The notes under the pieces are model-generated. The model saw only the letters and a program-made list of their open reading frames with translations. It had not been told where the DNA came from and did no database searches. The position numbers were made by a program, and so were the translations under genes. This document shows, piece by piece, positions 34,589 to 43,245 of a DNA stretch of 64,000 nt. Location of the stretch: assembly GCA_963832445.1 (NCBI GenBank), contig CAWHUM010000010.1, positions 248,001-312,000 on the forward strand. Reading direction: 5' to 3'. The DNA comes from AWTP1-13 sp963832445 (lineage in GTDB: Bacteria > Pseudomonadota > Alphaproteobacteria > Rhizobiales > Hyphomicrobiaceae). Positions within the stretch are counted from its first letter, which is position 1; the number at the start of each line of letters is the position of its first letter.

Positions 34589-36014
34589 CTACTCCGCCGC
34601 GGCGCGATGCGGCTGAGCGAGCCAGCGGTCGAGGTCGGCGAGCGCGCGGGCGGAGAGGGCGCGCTTCTTCGCAGCGCCGCGCTCCTTGCCTTTGATACGG
34701 TTGCCCTGCGCGTCGTGGGTGGGCGCCTCCAGTGGCGGGAACAGGCCGAAGTTGACGTTCATGGGCTGGAAGGAGCGGGGCTCGGTGGACGCGCCATCGC
34801 CGTCGACGGAAATATGGCCGCCGGTGATGTGGCCCAAGAGCGCGCCGAAGGCGGTGGTGGGCGGCGGCGGCACCCAGGCCTGGCCCAGGCGCTCGGCCGC
34901 GGCGGCGCGGCCGGCGAGCAGGCCCACGGCGGCGCTCTCGACGTAGCCCTCGCAGCCGGTGATCTGACCGGCGAAGCGGAGCCTGGGTTGTACCTTCAGC
35001 CGCAGCTCGCCATCGAGCAGCCTGGGCGAGTTGAGGAACGTGTTGCGGTGGAGCCCGCCCAGCCGCGCGAACTCCGCGCCGGCGAGGCCCGGGATCATGC
35101 GGAAGATGCGCGCCTGCTCGCCGTGCTTCAGCTTGGTCTGGAAGCCGACAATGTTCCACAAGCGTGCCCAGCGCATTGTCCTGGCGCAGCTGCACAACGG
35201 CGTAGGGGCGCTCGCCGGGCTTGTGCGGATTGCTGAGGCCCACGGGCTTCATGGGCCCGAAGCGCAGGGTGTCACGGCCGCGCTCGGCCATCACCTCGAT
35301 CGGCAGGCAACCGTCGAAGTAGGGCGTGGAGGCCTCCCACTCCTTGAAGGAGGTCTTCTCGGCGGCGAGCAGCGCGTCGAGGAACGCCTCGTACTCGGCG
35401 CGCCTCATGGGGCAGTTGATGTAGTCGGCGCCGGTGCCGCCGGGACCCGCCTTGTCGTAGCGCGACTGGCGCCAGGTGATGTTCTCTTCGATGGACTCGT
35501 GGTGCACGATGGGGGCGATGGCGTCGAAGAAGGCAAGCTCGGTCTCGCCGGTGAGCTGCTGGACGGCGGCTGAGAGCGCGGGCGAGGTGAGCGGCCCCGT
35601 GGCGATGATGACGCTATCCCACGCGGGCGGGGGGAGGCCGGCGACCTCGCCGCGCTCTATTGCGATGCGCGGGTGCTCGGCGAGCGCGCGGGTGACGTGC
35701 GCCGAGAAGTGATCGCGGTCGACGGCCAGCGCGCCGCCGGCGGGCAGCTTGTGGGCATCGCCCGCGGCCATGATCAGCGAGCCTGAGCGCCGCATCTCCT
35801 CGTGCAGCAGGCCGACCGCATTGGTGGCGGCATCGTCGGAGCGGAAGGAGTTGGAGCAGACCAGCTCGGCGAGGCCATCGGTCTTGTGCGCCTCGGTGGT
35901 GCGCAGGGGCCGCATCTCGTGCAGCACCACGGGGAGGCCGGCCTCAGCGACCTGCCATGCCGCCTCGCTGCCGGCGAGGCCTCCGCCGATGATGTGGATG
36001 GGGGTGTGGGGCAT
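34589..36014 (-). CDS. trmFO: Methylenetetrahydrofolate--tRNA-(uracil-5-)-methyltransferase (frameshifted here)
   Basis: About 474 residues when joined. The N-terminal FAD motif IHIIGGGLAGSEAAWQ, ELVCSNSFRSDDA, and the late AGQITGCEGYVESAA and NVNFGLFPPL stretches are diagnostic of TrmFO (Gid), which makes m5U54 in the T-loop of tRNA using 5,10-methylene-THF and FADH2. One extra base near 35160 (CTTGTGG where CTGTGG would give NALGTLWNIVGFQTKL) breaks the frame; both halves are fully conserved. The gene is usually kept, so a sequence error is likely. The start is the ATG at 36014. Confidence 0.92.
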
Positions 36015-36152
36015 GGGGGCCGCATTAGCTGAGAAACGGTTGCAGAGCAACGTATGGACCGCTTCAACTACCATTGATGAGGGGTCAAAGCTCACCCCGC
36101 GCGCCCCCGGGGGCTTGCAACCTCCATTGCTTTCCCTTACGTTCCGATCCTA

Positions 36153-37007
36153 TTGAAGTTCAACATTCGCATGCTCACGAGATATTCTATGTCGCCCGAG
36201 GAAATAAGATCAATTCTTCTGAGCGTAAGGGACCAATTCGAGATCTTGAGCGAGTGGGTTAGACCGTTTTGGTCAGTATTGGCTATACTTATTACCTTGG
36301 TAGTCGTTTATCGTAACTTCCTCGACATTAGGCGACGACAGAAACGCGCGAAGCAAATAGAAGAAACACTTTCCAGCATCGAAAGTCGACCTACCCCAAC
36401 GGTTAAAGACCTATCTTTGATCGACGCCGTAAAAGCACAAGTGCAGAGTGCAATCGACAGCCAAACGACCAACAAACTTATTGCAGAGCGCCGCGCTGGT
36501 TATCTGTATTCCGTGGGTCTGACGCTCTTGCAATTTTCCGTTTTCTGTCCGATAATAGCTGCAATACTCTATTGGAATATAGAGCCGCTGTCCGGGATTA
36601 CCACTTCGCGCCTTTTGCTGTTGAAAAATGAGCTCGGCGTCCTGCCCGGCAACGTGGAGATATCGGTACTGCGCGATTGGCGAATTCTCGCTGGCGGAGT
36701 TACTTTTGGTTTTCTATGCCTGGCAGCTGCCAAAGGAATTCTTGGGCAAAGATCAAAAGAGTTGCTCAATTATTCAGAGGCCAACAATAAGATCGACCTA
36801 CTTAGTCGCATGCTCGGCGTAATCCTTATCAAGGAAAAGATAGGTTTTGCAACGGGCGCAGCAGATAACGACGTAGCCGATTTCTTCTTTAAGAATATTC
36901 TCTCAGTCGGTAGGCCGGAGGGGCAGGGCGAAGGCGAAGAGGACAGCTCATCCGACTTTGTCGCACTTCTTAAGGGATTGCTCCAGCCAAGAGAACCCCG
37001 TTCATAG
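36153..37007 (+). CDS. Low-GC hypothetical membrane protein
   Basis: 284 residues (start 36153, with ATGs at 36171 and 36189 also possible). The first helix is about 40-58 (WSVLAILITLVVVYRNFLDI), followed by a basic coiled-coil-like stretch (RRRQKRAKQIEETLSSIE). Two more helices lie near VGLTLLQFSVFCPIIAAILY and GGVTFGFLCLAAAKGIL. The tail is acidic. Codons are clearly AT-rich compared with neighbours, suggesting acquisition. It sits between trmFO and a broken toxin-antitoxin locus. No family was recognised; the helix-linker-helix layout resembles uncharacterised membrane proteins of defence or stress loci, but nothing ties it to one. Confidence 0.6.
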   Translation: MKFNIRMLTRYSMSPEEIRSILLSVRDQFEILSEWVRPFWSVLAILITLVVVYRNFLDIRRRQKRAKQIEETLSSIESRPTPTVKDLSLIDAVKAQVQSAIDSQTTNKLIAERRAGYLYSVGLTLLQFSVFCPIIAAILYWNIEPLSGITTSRLLLLKNELGVLPGNVEISVLRDWRILAGGVTFGFLCLAAAKGILGQRSKELLNYSEANNKIDLLSRMLGVILIKEKIGFATGAADNDVADFFFKNILSVGRPEGQGEGEEDSSSDFVALLKGLLQPREPRS

Positions 37008-37029
37008 TCCTACTTTTTCCTTCACTTGA

Positions 37030-37368
37030 TCACAATACCGCGTCGATGCCCTTGTGCTTGATGATGTGCAGCAGGCGGCCGGCGGGGCCGCGCGGCTTGA
37101 GCTGACCCCGTTCCCACTTGCTCAGCGTGCCGGTGGATACGTCGAGGAGGCGGGCAAATACGGCCTGGCTCATGCGGGCAGCCTCGCGGATGGCGACGAT
37201 CTCGCGCGGGCTCGGTGTCCCGGCGCGGTCGATCTTGTCGAGGGCCACGTCACGCATGGTGATCTTGGCGTACTCATCGTCACTGAGTGCGCCGAGCCGG
37301 TGCAGGGCTTTCCCCATCTCTTCGAGTTCCCGGGCCAACCGGCTAGGCTTTGTCGGTCGCTTCTTCAC
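37030..37368 (-). CDS. HTH antitoxin of a RelE/HigB-type toxin-antitoxin pair
   Basis: 112 residues from a GTG at 37368 with GGGAGG upstream. The C-terminal half is an XRE-type helix-turn-helix: PSPREIVAIREAARMSQAVF, DVSTGTLSKWERGQLKPRGP (about 58-100). The form matches antitoxins of the NadS/HigA-like group, which follow their toxin gene. It overlaps the 3' end of a toxin fragment by 26 bp, the normal coupling. The intact antitoxin beside a broken toxin suggests it persists as a stand-alone repressor. Confidence 0.8.
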   Translation of the reverse strand: MKKRPTKPSRLARELEEMGKALHRLGALSDDEYAKITMRDVALDKIDRAGTPSPREIVAIREAARMSQAVFARLLDVSTGTLSKWERGQLKPRGPAGRLLHIIKHKGIDAVL

Positions 37369-37541
37369 AACGGACCTCCCGTAGATCTCCGTCCGCAATG
37401 GCGCGCGCAATCGTCTCGTCGTCCAGCCCAAGCCAGCGCTGGGCGTAGAGCTTAAACTCTGCGAGCTGATCGGGGCGGATATTGGCGCGCTCGCTCTTGG
37501 CGAAGCCATAGAGGCCGTGGGGTGCAATAAGCGCAAGCGCA
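37343..37541 (-). pseudogene. C-terminal remnant of a RelE/HigB-type toxin
   Basis: A frame ending at 37343 reads HGLYGFAKSERANIRPDQLA, then LYAQRWLGLDDETIARAIADG. This is the typical C-terminal half of RelE-like toxins (YGFAKNERxNI, then LGLDDxxI). Everything before it is missing: upstream the frame passes into a GGTGCAAT hairpin repeat and meets a stop near 37560. The toxin was cut at that repeat, so no active RelE is expected. Confidence 0.65.
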
Positions 37542-37592
37542 TTGCACCGTTTGACCGGTCATCGGTGCAATACGGCTAACGCCTATTGCACC
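37521..37592. repeat. Pair of GGTGCAAT...ATTGCACC hairpin repeats
   Basis: Two inverted repeats lie side by side: GGTGCAAT to ATTGCACC at 37521-37548 (with an inner GCGC pair) and GGTGCAATA to TATTGCACC at 37564-37592. The outer arms are identical, while the loops differ. The form (short stem-loop, tandem, at a gene end) fits a REP/BIME- or MITE-like element. The first copy coincides with the point where the RelE-like toxin is truncated. Confidence 0.6.
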
Positions 37593-38198
37593 CTACGACA
37601 GACCTTATCCCCGGTCGCCAGAGCTGTGCCTATGATGGCGCGTCGCTGCCTGCGACGGGGCGCTCGGATCCAGCACCCAGCGTGGCAGCGATCGGCGCCT
37701 GGAAGGGTGGCCCTCGTGTTGGAGGGCCGAGATCCAGGAGGCCCGCTGCGACCGTTGCCGTCGAAGCGCCAGCAATGGCGTGGAGTGCGGCGACCGCCGA
37801 GAGGCACATGGCCGGCTAGCAGCTCTCACCGAGCGAGCCAGCCGGCTGCAGCTTGCAGCGGTGCCCAAAATCGCCGCAACGCGGGTGCCGCAAGGCAACC
37901 CAGGGGACCCCCCAAGGTCCCGGAGGGCCCACTAGAAGGGCCCTCGAGCAGGTCCGGCCGGACCTGCTGGGGCCGGAGGACAACCGGCCCCCGGGTCGCC
38001 CATGCGGCGCCCGCGTACCCGTCGCACCTTGCGCCACGCCACCGCGGCGGCGCGAGAGAAACGGCGCGTGCGCCAATAGGAGCCGCAGGGCACCGACAGC
38101 TCAATCGTGCGGTGACCGGAGTATCGTTGGCCACTAGGCTATGGGGCAGAAATCAGTGGCACTCTGGCGGGACCAAGCTCCAAGGAAAGCGCCGAGCG
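37593..38198. other. 600-bp gene-free region with a 22-bp perfect palindrome
   Basis: No ORF here has convincing codon bias or a family match. The middle is very GC-rich and rich in self-complementary runs: GGGCCC twice (around 37926 and 37939), and a 22-bp perfect palindrome at 37947-37968 made of AGCAGGTCCGG and its complement. A structured RNA or recombination scar is possible; nothing more specific was recognised. Confidence 0.5.
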
Positions 38199-39167
38199 AT
38201 GTGGACCAGATCGCAAACAGGATTTGCCGGGCTCGTCTGTGCCCTGCTGTGCGCTGCCCCTGCAGCCAACGCGCAGCCCGCGAAGGCAGACCGCATCGTC
38301 GTCGCGTACGCGGAGCCAACCAAGCCCGCGCACAAGCCGCTCTACGACATGCTCAAGCAGAACCAGGCTCTGGAGCGCGTGAAGGAGCTGCTGGTGTCCG
38401 TGCGCTGGCCCCGCACCCTGCGGCTGGAGCTCAAGAGCTGCGAAGAGTCCAACGCCTGGTACGAGGATGCCGTCATCTCCGTCTGCTACGAGTACCTGGA
38501 CGATATGTGGCGCAGCGCCAACTCCTCCAAGCGGCCGGCCTTCATCTCACGGGAGGATGCATTCCTCGGGCCCTTCGTCGACACCTTCCTGCACGAGGCG
38601 GGGCATGCCATGTTCGATCTTCTCAAGGTGCCGCTGCTGGGCCGCGAAGAGGACGCGGCCGATGCGATAGCCGCCTACTACGTGCTGCAGGTTCCGGCCG
38701 AGAAGAAGCGCAGGCTGATCGCCGGCAGCGCCTACGCCTACGCGGCCGAGCTCAGGGTGCGCAAGGCGCGCGATCTCTACCGGCGCAAGTTCGACGTGGG
38801 CCGCCACGTCACGTTTGCGGACGAGCACGGCACGCCGGCGCAGCGCTTGTACAATCTGCTCTGCATCGCCTACGGCTCGGACAAGCAGCTGTTCGCCGAG
38901 GTGGTGGAGAAGGGCTGGCTGCCCAAGGACCGGGCAGAGATGTGCGAGGACGAGTATCGGCAGATCGACTACGCGTACCGCACGCTGATCGCGCCGCACG
39001 TGGACGGCAGCAACACACCGGCCGGCGCGGCGCCGGCAACGCCCGCGGCAACACAGGTGCCGCCCCATCGCAAGGTGCGGGAACGGCGACGCACGCAAGC
39101 GTTAGCCAAGAGCCGCCTGGCATCCGAGAGCAGGCGCCGGCGCGCGTTTCGATGGCAGGTGAGATAG
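38199..39167 (+). CDS. Secreted DUF4344-family metallopeptidase
   Basis: 322 residues: a signal peptide (about 1-25), then a domain with CEESNAWYED, VISVCYEYLDDM and the zinc motif LHEAGHAMFD (His132, Glu133, His136), followed by LLGREEDAADAIAAYY with the likely third ligand. This arrangement is that of DUF4344 putative metallopeptidases. The C-terminal 60 residues are basic and low-complexity. The start at 38199 precedes the signal peptide; the upstream frame to 37542 is non-coding in character. It is followed by the caspase-like gene 86 bp later on the same strand, so two secreted proteases may be linked. Confidence 0.85.
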   Translation: MWTRSQTGFAGLVCALLCAAPAANAQPAKADRIVVAYAEPTKPAHKPLYDMLKQNQALERVKELLVSVRWPRTLRLELKSCEESNAWYEDAVISVCYEYLDDMWRSANSSKRPAFISREDAFLGPFVDTFLHEAGHAMFDLLKVPLLGREEDAADAIAAYYVLQVPAEKKRRLIAGSAYAYAAELRVRKARDLYRRKFDVGRHVTFADEHGTPAQRLYNLLCIAYGSDKQLFAEVVEKGWLPKDRAEMCEDEYRQIDYAYRTLIAPHVDGSNTPAGAAPATPAATQVPPHRKVRERRRTQALAKSRLASESRRRRAFRWQVR

Positions 39168-39253
39168 CAGCCTCTGTCACATCCCGGTCTTGGAGTTGTC
39201 CAAATCGGCTGCTGAGACGGTGCGCGCGGGTTGCGTGAAACGAGGGGCCTGCC

Positions 39254-40457
39254 ATGTTGCGTCGTGGATGCGCGCGTTACCTTGGATCTTGCCTAGCTGC
39301 GGTGATGGCATATTTCGCCATCGCTTTCGTCGCTGCGCTGGCGCTCGTCGAGCCGGCCGCCGCCCAGAAGCGCGTCGCGCTGATCGTCGGCAACGCGGCC
39401 TATGCCAACGCCAACGTGCTCGCCAATCCCGCCAACGATGCCAAGGACATGGCGGCTGCGCTCAAGGAGCTGGGCGTCGAGGTGATCCTGGGGCTCGACC
39501 TCGACAAGCGCGGCTTCGACGCCAAGGTGCGCGACTTCTCGCGCGCGCTGGCCGCCGGCGCCGACACCGGCATCTTCTTCTATGCCGGGCACGGGCTGCA
39601 GGTGGCGGGGCGCAACTACCTGGTGCCCGTCGATGCGCAGCTTGCCAACGAGCGCGACCTCGACTTCGAGGCCGTCAGCCTCGACTTCGTGCTGAAGCAG
39701 ATGGAGCTCGAGCGCGAGGGCAAGACCAACATCGTGTTCCTCGATGCCTGCCGCGACAACCCGCTGGCGCGCAACCTGGCCCGCTCCATGGGCACGCGCT
39801 CGGCCAGCATCGGCCGCGGCCTGGCGCAGGTGCAGACGGGGGTCGGCACCTTCATCGCCTACTCGACGCAGCCCGGCAACGTGGCGCTCGACGGGGTGGG
39901 CCGCAACTCGCCGTTCACGGCGGCGCTGGCCAAGGGCGTGAAGGCGCCGGGGCGCAACCTCACCGCCGTGATGATCGAGGTGCGCCGCGAGGTGCTGGCC
40001 GCCACCAACGGCAAGCAGGTGCCGTGGGACCACTCCGCGCTCACGGGCGACTTCTATTTCCACCTGGCCGCTGCGCCTGGCGTGCTGCCGAAGATGGCGC
40101 CGCCGCCGCCGGACAGCGAGAGCGAGGCCCTCAAGCAGCGGCTGCGCCAGGTCGAGGAGGAGCTGAAGAAGAAGTCCGATCCGCAGCAGACCGCCAGGCT
40201 GGTGGAGCTCGCGCAGCTCAAGGAGCGCGTGCGCCAGATCGAGGATGCGCAACCGCGCCGACCAGCAGCGCATCTTCGAGGTGCACCGCAAGTACGGGCC
40301 GTCGAACGACCCGTCGGCGCGGGCTGCGGCCAACAAGGAGGTCGGCGCCATCCAGCTGCAGATGGCGCGGCGCGGCCAGGAGCAGCGCACCTTGCGCGAA
40401 GAGATCGCCAAGCTGGAGGCGGAGCTGGGGCTGGCGCCCGCGGAGGCGAAGAGGTGA
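39254..40457 (+). CDS. Secreted caspase-family (C14) protease with coiled-coil tail (frameshifted here)
   Basis: About 400 residues when joined. A signal peptide (about 13-37) is followed by a caspase-like domain KRVALIVGNAAYAN with the dyad His113 (FFYAGHG) and Cys166 (LDACRDNPLARN). A Pro-rich hinge and a charged coiled coil follow (SEALKQRLRQVEEELKKK to the end). One extra T at 40246 breaks the frame; removing it gives RQIEERNRADQQRIFEVH and restores the tail to AEAKR. GAGGGG precedes the start. Periplasmic orthocaspase-type protease, substrate unknown. Related in its catalytic core to the protein at 468-2864. Confidence 0.88.
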
Positions 40458-40462
40458 GCGGC

Positions 40463-40897
40463 ATGCCCGACGCCGCCGCGTATCGCCGCATCGCCGGCAG
40501 CTGCCACTGCGGCAACATCCGCTTCATCTTCGAGCGGCCCGAGGCAGGTCCGACGATCCCGGTGCGCGCCTGCGGCTGCGGCATGTGCCGCAAGCACGGC
40601 GGGGTGTGGACCTCGCACCCGCAGGGGCGCTTCCGGTTGCACATCGCCGACGAGGCGCGGGTGACGCGCTACCGGTTCGGCACCAAGACGGCCGACTTTC
40701 ATGTCTGCGCCAACTGCGGCGTGGTGCCGATCGTCACGTGCGTGCTGGACGGGACGCGCTATGCCGTGTTCAACGCCAACACGTTCGACGACGTGGACCG
40801 CTCGGAGTTGACGCAGTCGGCAGCGGATTTCGAGGGCGAGACGACGGAGGACAGGCTCGCGCGGCGCAGGCGCAACTGGACGCCGGAGGCAGCTTGA
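40463..40897 (+). CDS. GFA-family (glutathione-dependent formaldehyde-activating enzyme-like) protein
   Basis: 144 residues with the zinc-binding Cys pattern of the GFA family: GSCHCGNIRF, then RACGCGMCRKHGG and HVCANCGVVP, ending in a typical AVFNANTFDD stretch. The founding member Gfa was proposed to speed the formaldehyde-glutathione reaction; most homologues are unassigned. It starts six bases after the restored stop of the caspase gene. Because of the frameshift the raw sequence reads as one fused frame, but the ATG at 40463 with GAGGTGA upstream is the likely start. Confidence 0.82.
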   Translation: MPDAAAYRRIAGSCHCGNIRFIFERPEAGPTIPVRACGCGMCRKHGGVWTSHPQGRFRLHIADEARVTRYRFGTKTADFHVCANCGVVPIVTCVLDGTRYAVFNANTFDDVDRSELTQSAADFEGETTEDRLARRRRNWTPEAA

Positions 40898-40910
40898 AGG
40901 GCCCGCCACC

Positions 40911-41283
40911 GTGAAAGCCGTGCACTCCCTCGCCCGCAGCGGGCTCGCGCTCGCGACCGTCGCACCCTGGCTCTGGCTCATGCTGTTTGCCGCTTTCGCC
41001 ACGGCAGCCACCGTGCATCTCGGCCGGCTGCCGAGCTACAACAACCCCGACCCCAAGCACATCGCGCACCTCGCCTGGCTGCACGCCGCCACAAGCCTGC
41101 TGCTGGTTCCGACAGGTTTGTCGCCGCTCGCCGTCGGCGCGTGCCTGGGCGTGCAGGTCGTTCGTGAGCCCGGACATCGGCGACGAGCGCTGGCGCTTGC
41201 TGGCCTACGCTGCGGGCTATGGGCTTTTCGCGCTGGTGATGTTCGGCGATGTGCTGGGCTTCGGACGGTGGTTTCTCGACTAG
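40911..41283 (+). CDS. Small three-helix membrane protein (frameshifted here)
   Basis: About 123 residues if joined. A GTG at 40911 opens the frame. Hydrophobic helices are at about 9-32, 52-75 and, after the break, at LLAYAAGYGLFALVMFGDVL. One extra base near 41160 (GTCGTTCGTGAGC) moves the reading frame; correcting it continues as SPDIGDERWRLLAY to a natural stop. No family was recognised. It follows the GFA gene by 13 bp and is probably co-transcribed. Confidence 0.55.
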
Positions 41284-41410
41284 GCCAACGTGCGTGACGC
41301 GCGCACGACCGCACCGCTGCCGGCGCTCCCGCGCCGTTCAGGGTTTCCCTCGATAGGACAGAGCTGGCGCTCCCTGCATCCTGCGCAATGGAGCACGCAG
41401 GAGGTTCAAG

Positions 41411-41767
41411 ATGGTCGCCAGCGCTCACCACCAGGATCGACGAAATTGGATCCAGCGCATGCATGAGGGGAGAAGTGCGATATGCGCAGTTCGCCTCGTG
41501 CTGATAGTCGGCTTGGGCGTGGCGCCGGTTGGCGGCTCGAGCCCGCTGCTCAGCTCCGCGTTTGCTGGGCCGGTCACGCCATTCCTGGCGCTGGCGGCGT
41601 TACAGGATCGGGAAAATGACGGAATCGTCCGCACGAAAGCCGCAACGCCGTTAGGCCGATGTTTGGCGACATGGAACAACACCAGCGGGATGTCCAAACG
41701 GGAATGGAAGCAGACGTGCAAGCGGGTGGTGAAGCAGAATCCAGGGCTATACAGCAAACCATTCTGA
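41411..41767 (+). CDS. Small hypothetical protein with one hydrophobic segment
   Basis: 118 residues. The ATG at 41411 has AGGAGG seven bases upstream, which decides the start. One hydrophobic helix lies at about 27-45. The C-terminal part (CLATWNNTSGMSKREWKQTC, then KRVVKQNPG) resembles a small Cys-containing motif seen in uncharacterised alphaproteobacterial secreted proteins. The function is unknown. Confidence 0.55.
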   Translation: MVASAHHQDRRNWIQRMHEGRSAICAVRLVLIVGLGVAPVGGSSPLLSSAFAGPVTPFLALAALQDRENDGIVRTKAATPLGRCLATWNNTSGMSKREWKQTCKRVVKQNPGLYSKPF

Positions 41768-41809
41768 TGCAGGCGGCGTGTCGCCCGAGTGTGGCGGACA
41801 GCGAAACAA

Positions 41810-43009
41810 TTACTCCGCCGGCTGCGGGCGGGGCGCGACCAGCACCGTCTCGTGGCCAGGTGCCGGATGGCGCGGCACCAGGAACGAGCAGGAGAGCGAT
41901 ATGGTGGCGATGCCACAGCCGAGCCAGAAGATGATCGCCGGGTCGATCATGCCGAGCGCGCCGAAGGCGATCGGCACCGTCACGGCCGCAACGTGGTTGA
42001 TGGTGAATGCCACCGACACGGTGGAGGCCACGTCTGCCGGATCGGCGATCTTCTGGAAGTAGGTGCGCTGCGCCAGGGTGAGCGTGAAGAACACGCCGTC
42101 CACCACGAACAGGGCGCCGGCCACCAGCGCGCTGCCCGTCGTGGCGTAGCCGGCGAACACACAGATCAGCACGATGTTCTCGATCATGATGGTGCGGCGC
42201 TCGCCGGCCTGCATCACCAGCCGCCCGAGCCGTGGCGCCAGCACCGTGTTGGCGGCGGTCACCACCAGCATCAGGCTCGCCATGTCCGCGACCGAATAGC
42301 CGAACTTCTTCACCAGCAGGAACCCGCCGAAGGCGAAGAACAGCTGCCGCCGCGCACCGGTGGTGAAGGTGAGGAGGTAGTAGAGCCAATAGCGCGTTCG
42401 CAGGATCATGTGCTTCCTCTGCGGCACGGGTCCGTGGAAGCGCGGGAAGTAGGCCATCGCGGCAAGCGTCAATGCCATGCACGCCAGTCCCACCACAAGG
42501 AACAGCAGCTCGTAAGAGTGCCAGCCGGCCCACCAAGCGATGGCGAGCCCACCGTAGGCGACGAACTGCGCCGCCGCACCGGCTGCCGTGATGGTGCCGA
42601 TCAGCTGCGGCGCATCGGCCTTGGGCAGCAGCTGCAGCTGCAGCGACACGCTCATGGTCTCGAAGTAGTGGAACCCGACCGACATGACGAAGGTGGTGAC
42701 GAGCACGCCGGTGAGCGTGGGAAAGGAGCCGGTGAGGGCGATGCCGAGCCCCAATATCAGCAGCGCCGCGTAGGCCAGAACCTGCTCGCGCACCACCAGC
42801 AGCCAGAAAATGGCGGTGAAGGCGAGGAAGCCCGGCAACTCGCGCATGCTCTGCGTGAGCCCGGTCTCGAACCACTGAAAATTGGCGCGCTCGACGGTGA
42901 AGTTGTAGAGCAGCGCCGCCCAGCCCGCGTAGCCCAGGTAGTTGATGAAGGCCAGCGACCGCAGGAACACGATCGGCGAGGTGGTTGGGGAAGTGGAGGG
43001 ATGGGGCAA
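41810..43009 (-). CDS. MFS transporter
   Basis: 399 residues, about ten to twelve membrane helices. The N-terminus RSLAFINYLGYAGWAALLYNF and the QRKHMILRTRYWLYYLLTF segment before helix 7 are typical of an uncharacterised MFS subgroup found beside fatty-acid or sterol genes. It diverges from the methyltransferase gene (236 bp apart). The substrate is unknown. Confidence 0.82.
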   Translation of the reverse strand: MPHPSTSPTTSPIVFLRSLAFINYLGYAGWAALLYNFTVERANFQWFETGLTQSMRELPGFLAFTAIFWLLVVREQVLAYAALLILGLGIALTGSFPTLTGVLVTTFVMSVGFHYFETMSVSLQLQLLPKADAPQLIGTITAAGAAAQFVAYGGLAIAWWAGWHSYELLFLVVGLACMALTLAAMAYFPRFHGPVPQRKHMILRTRYWLYYLLTFTTGARRQLFFAFGGFLLVKKFGYSVADMASLMLVVTAANTVLAPRLGRLVMQAGERRTIMIENIVLICVFAGYATTGSALVAGALFVVDGVFFTLTLAQRTYFQKIADPADVASTVSVAFTINHVAAVTVPIAFGALGMIDPAIIFWLGCGIATISLSCSFLVPRHPAPGHETVLVAPRPQPAE

Positions 43010-43245
43010 GGGCGGGCTCGCGCTGTTGTTGCGCGTTTACCCCGGGGCGCCCTCGCAGAGCAAGGCTCGCTGGCGTCGCCCCGCGTCGGCAGGTGCTGCC
43101 GGCGGGCCGGTCTCCGCCCGCGCGTCGCAGCGAAACCCGCGTGCCCTCAACCAGTTAGCTTGGCCGGTACGGGCGGGTGGGAGCAGGGCTGCTTGGCGAT
43201 ATACTGTGGGGTGGTGAAACGATTGCATGCTTGGAGCGTTTGCAC

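Noticed and set aside
39254..40897. Natural fusion of caspase and GFA domains
   Set aside because: The fused frame exists only because of the extra base at 40246; the restored frame ends at 40457 and the GFA gene has its own start.
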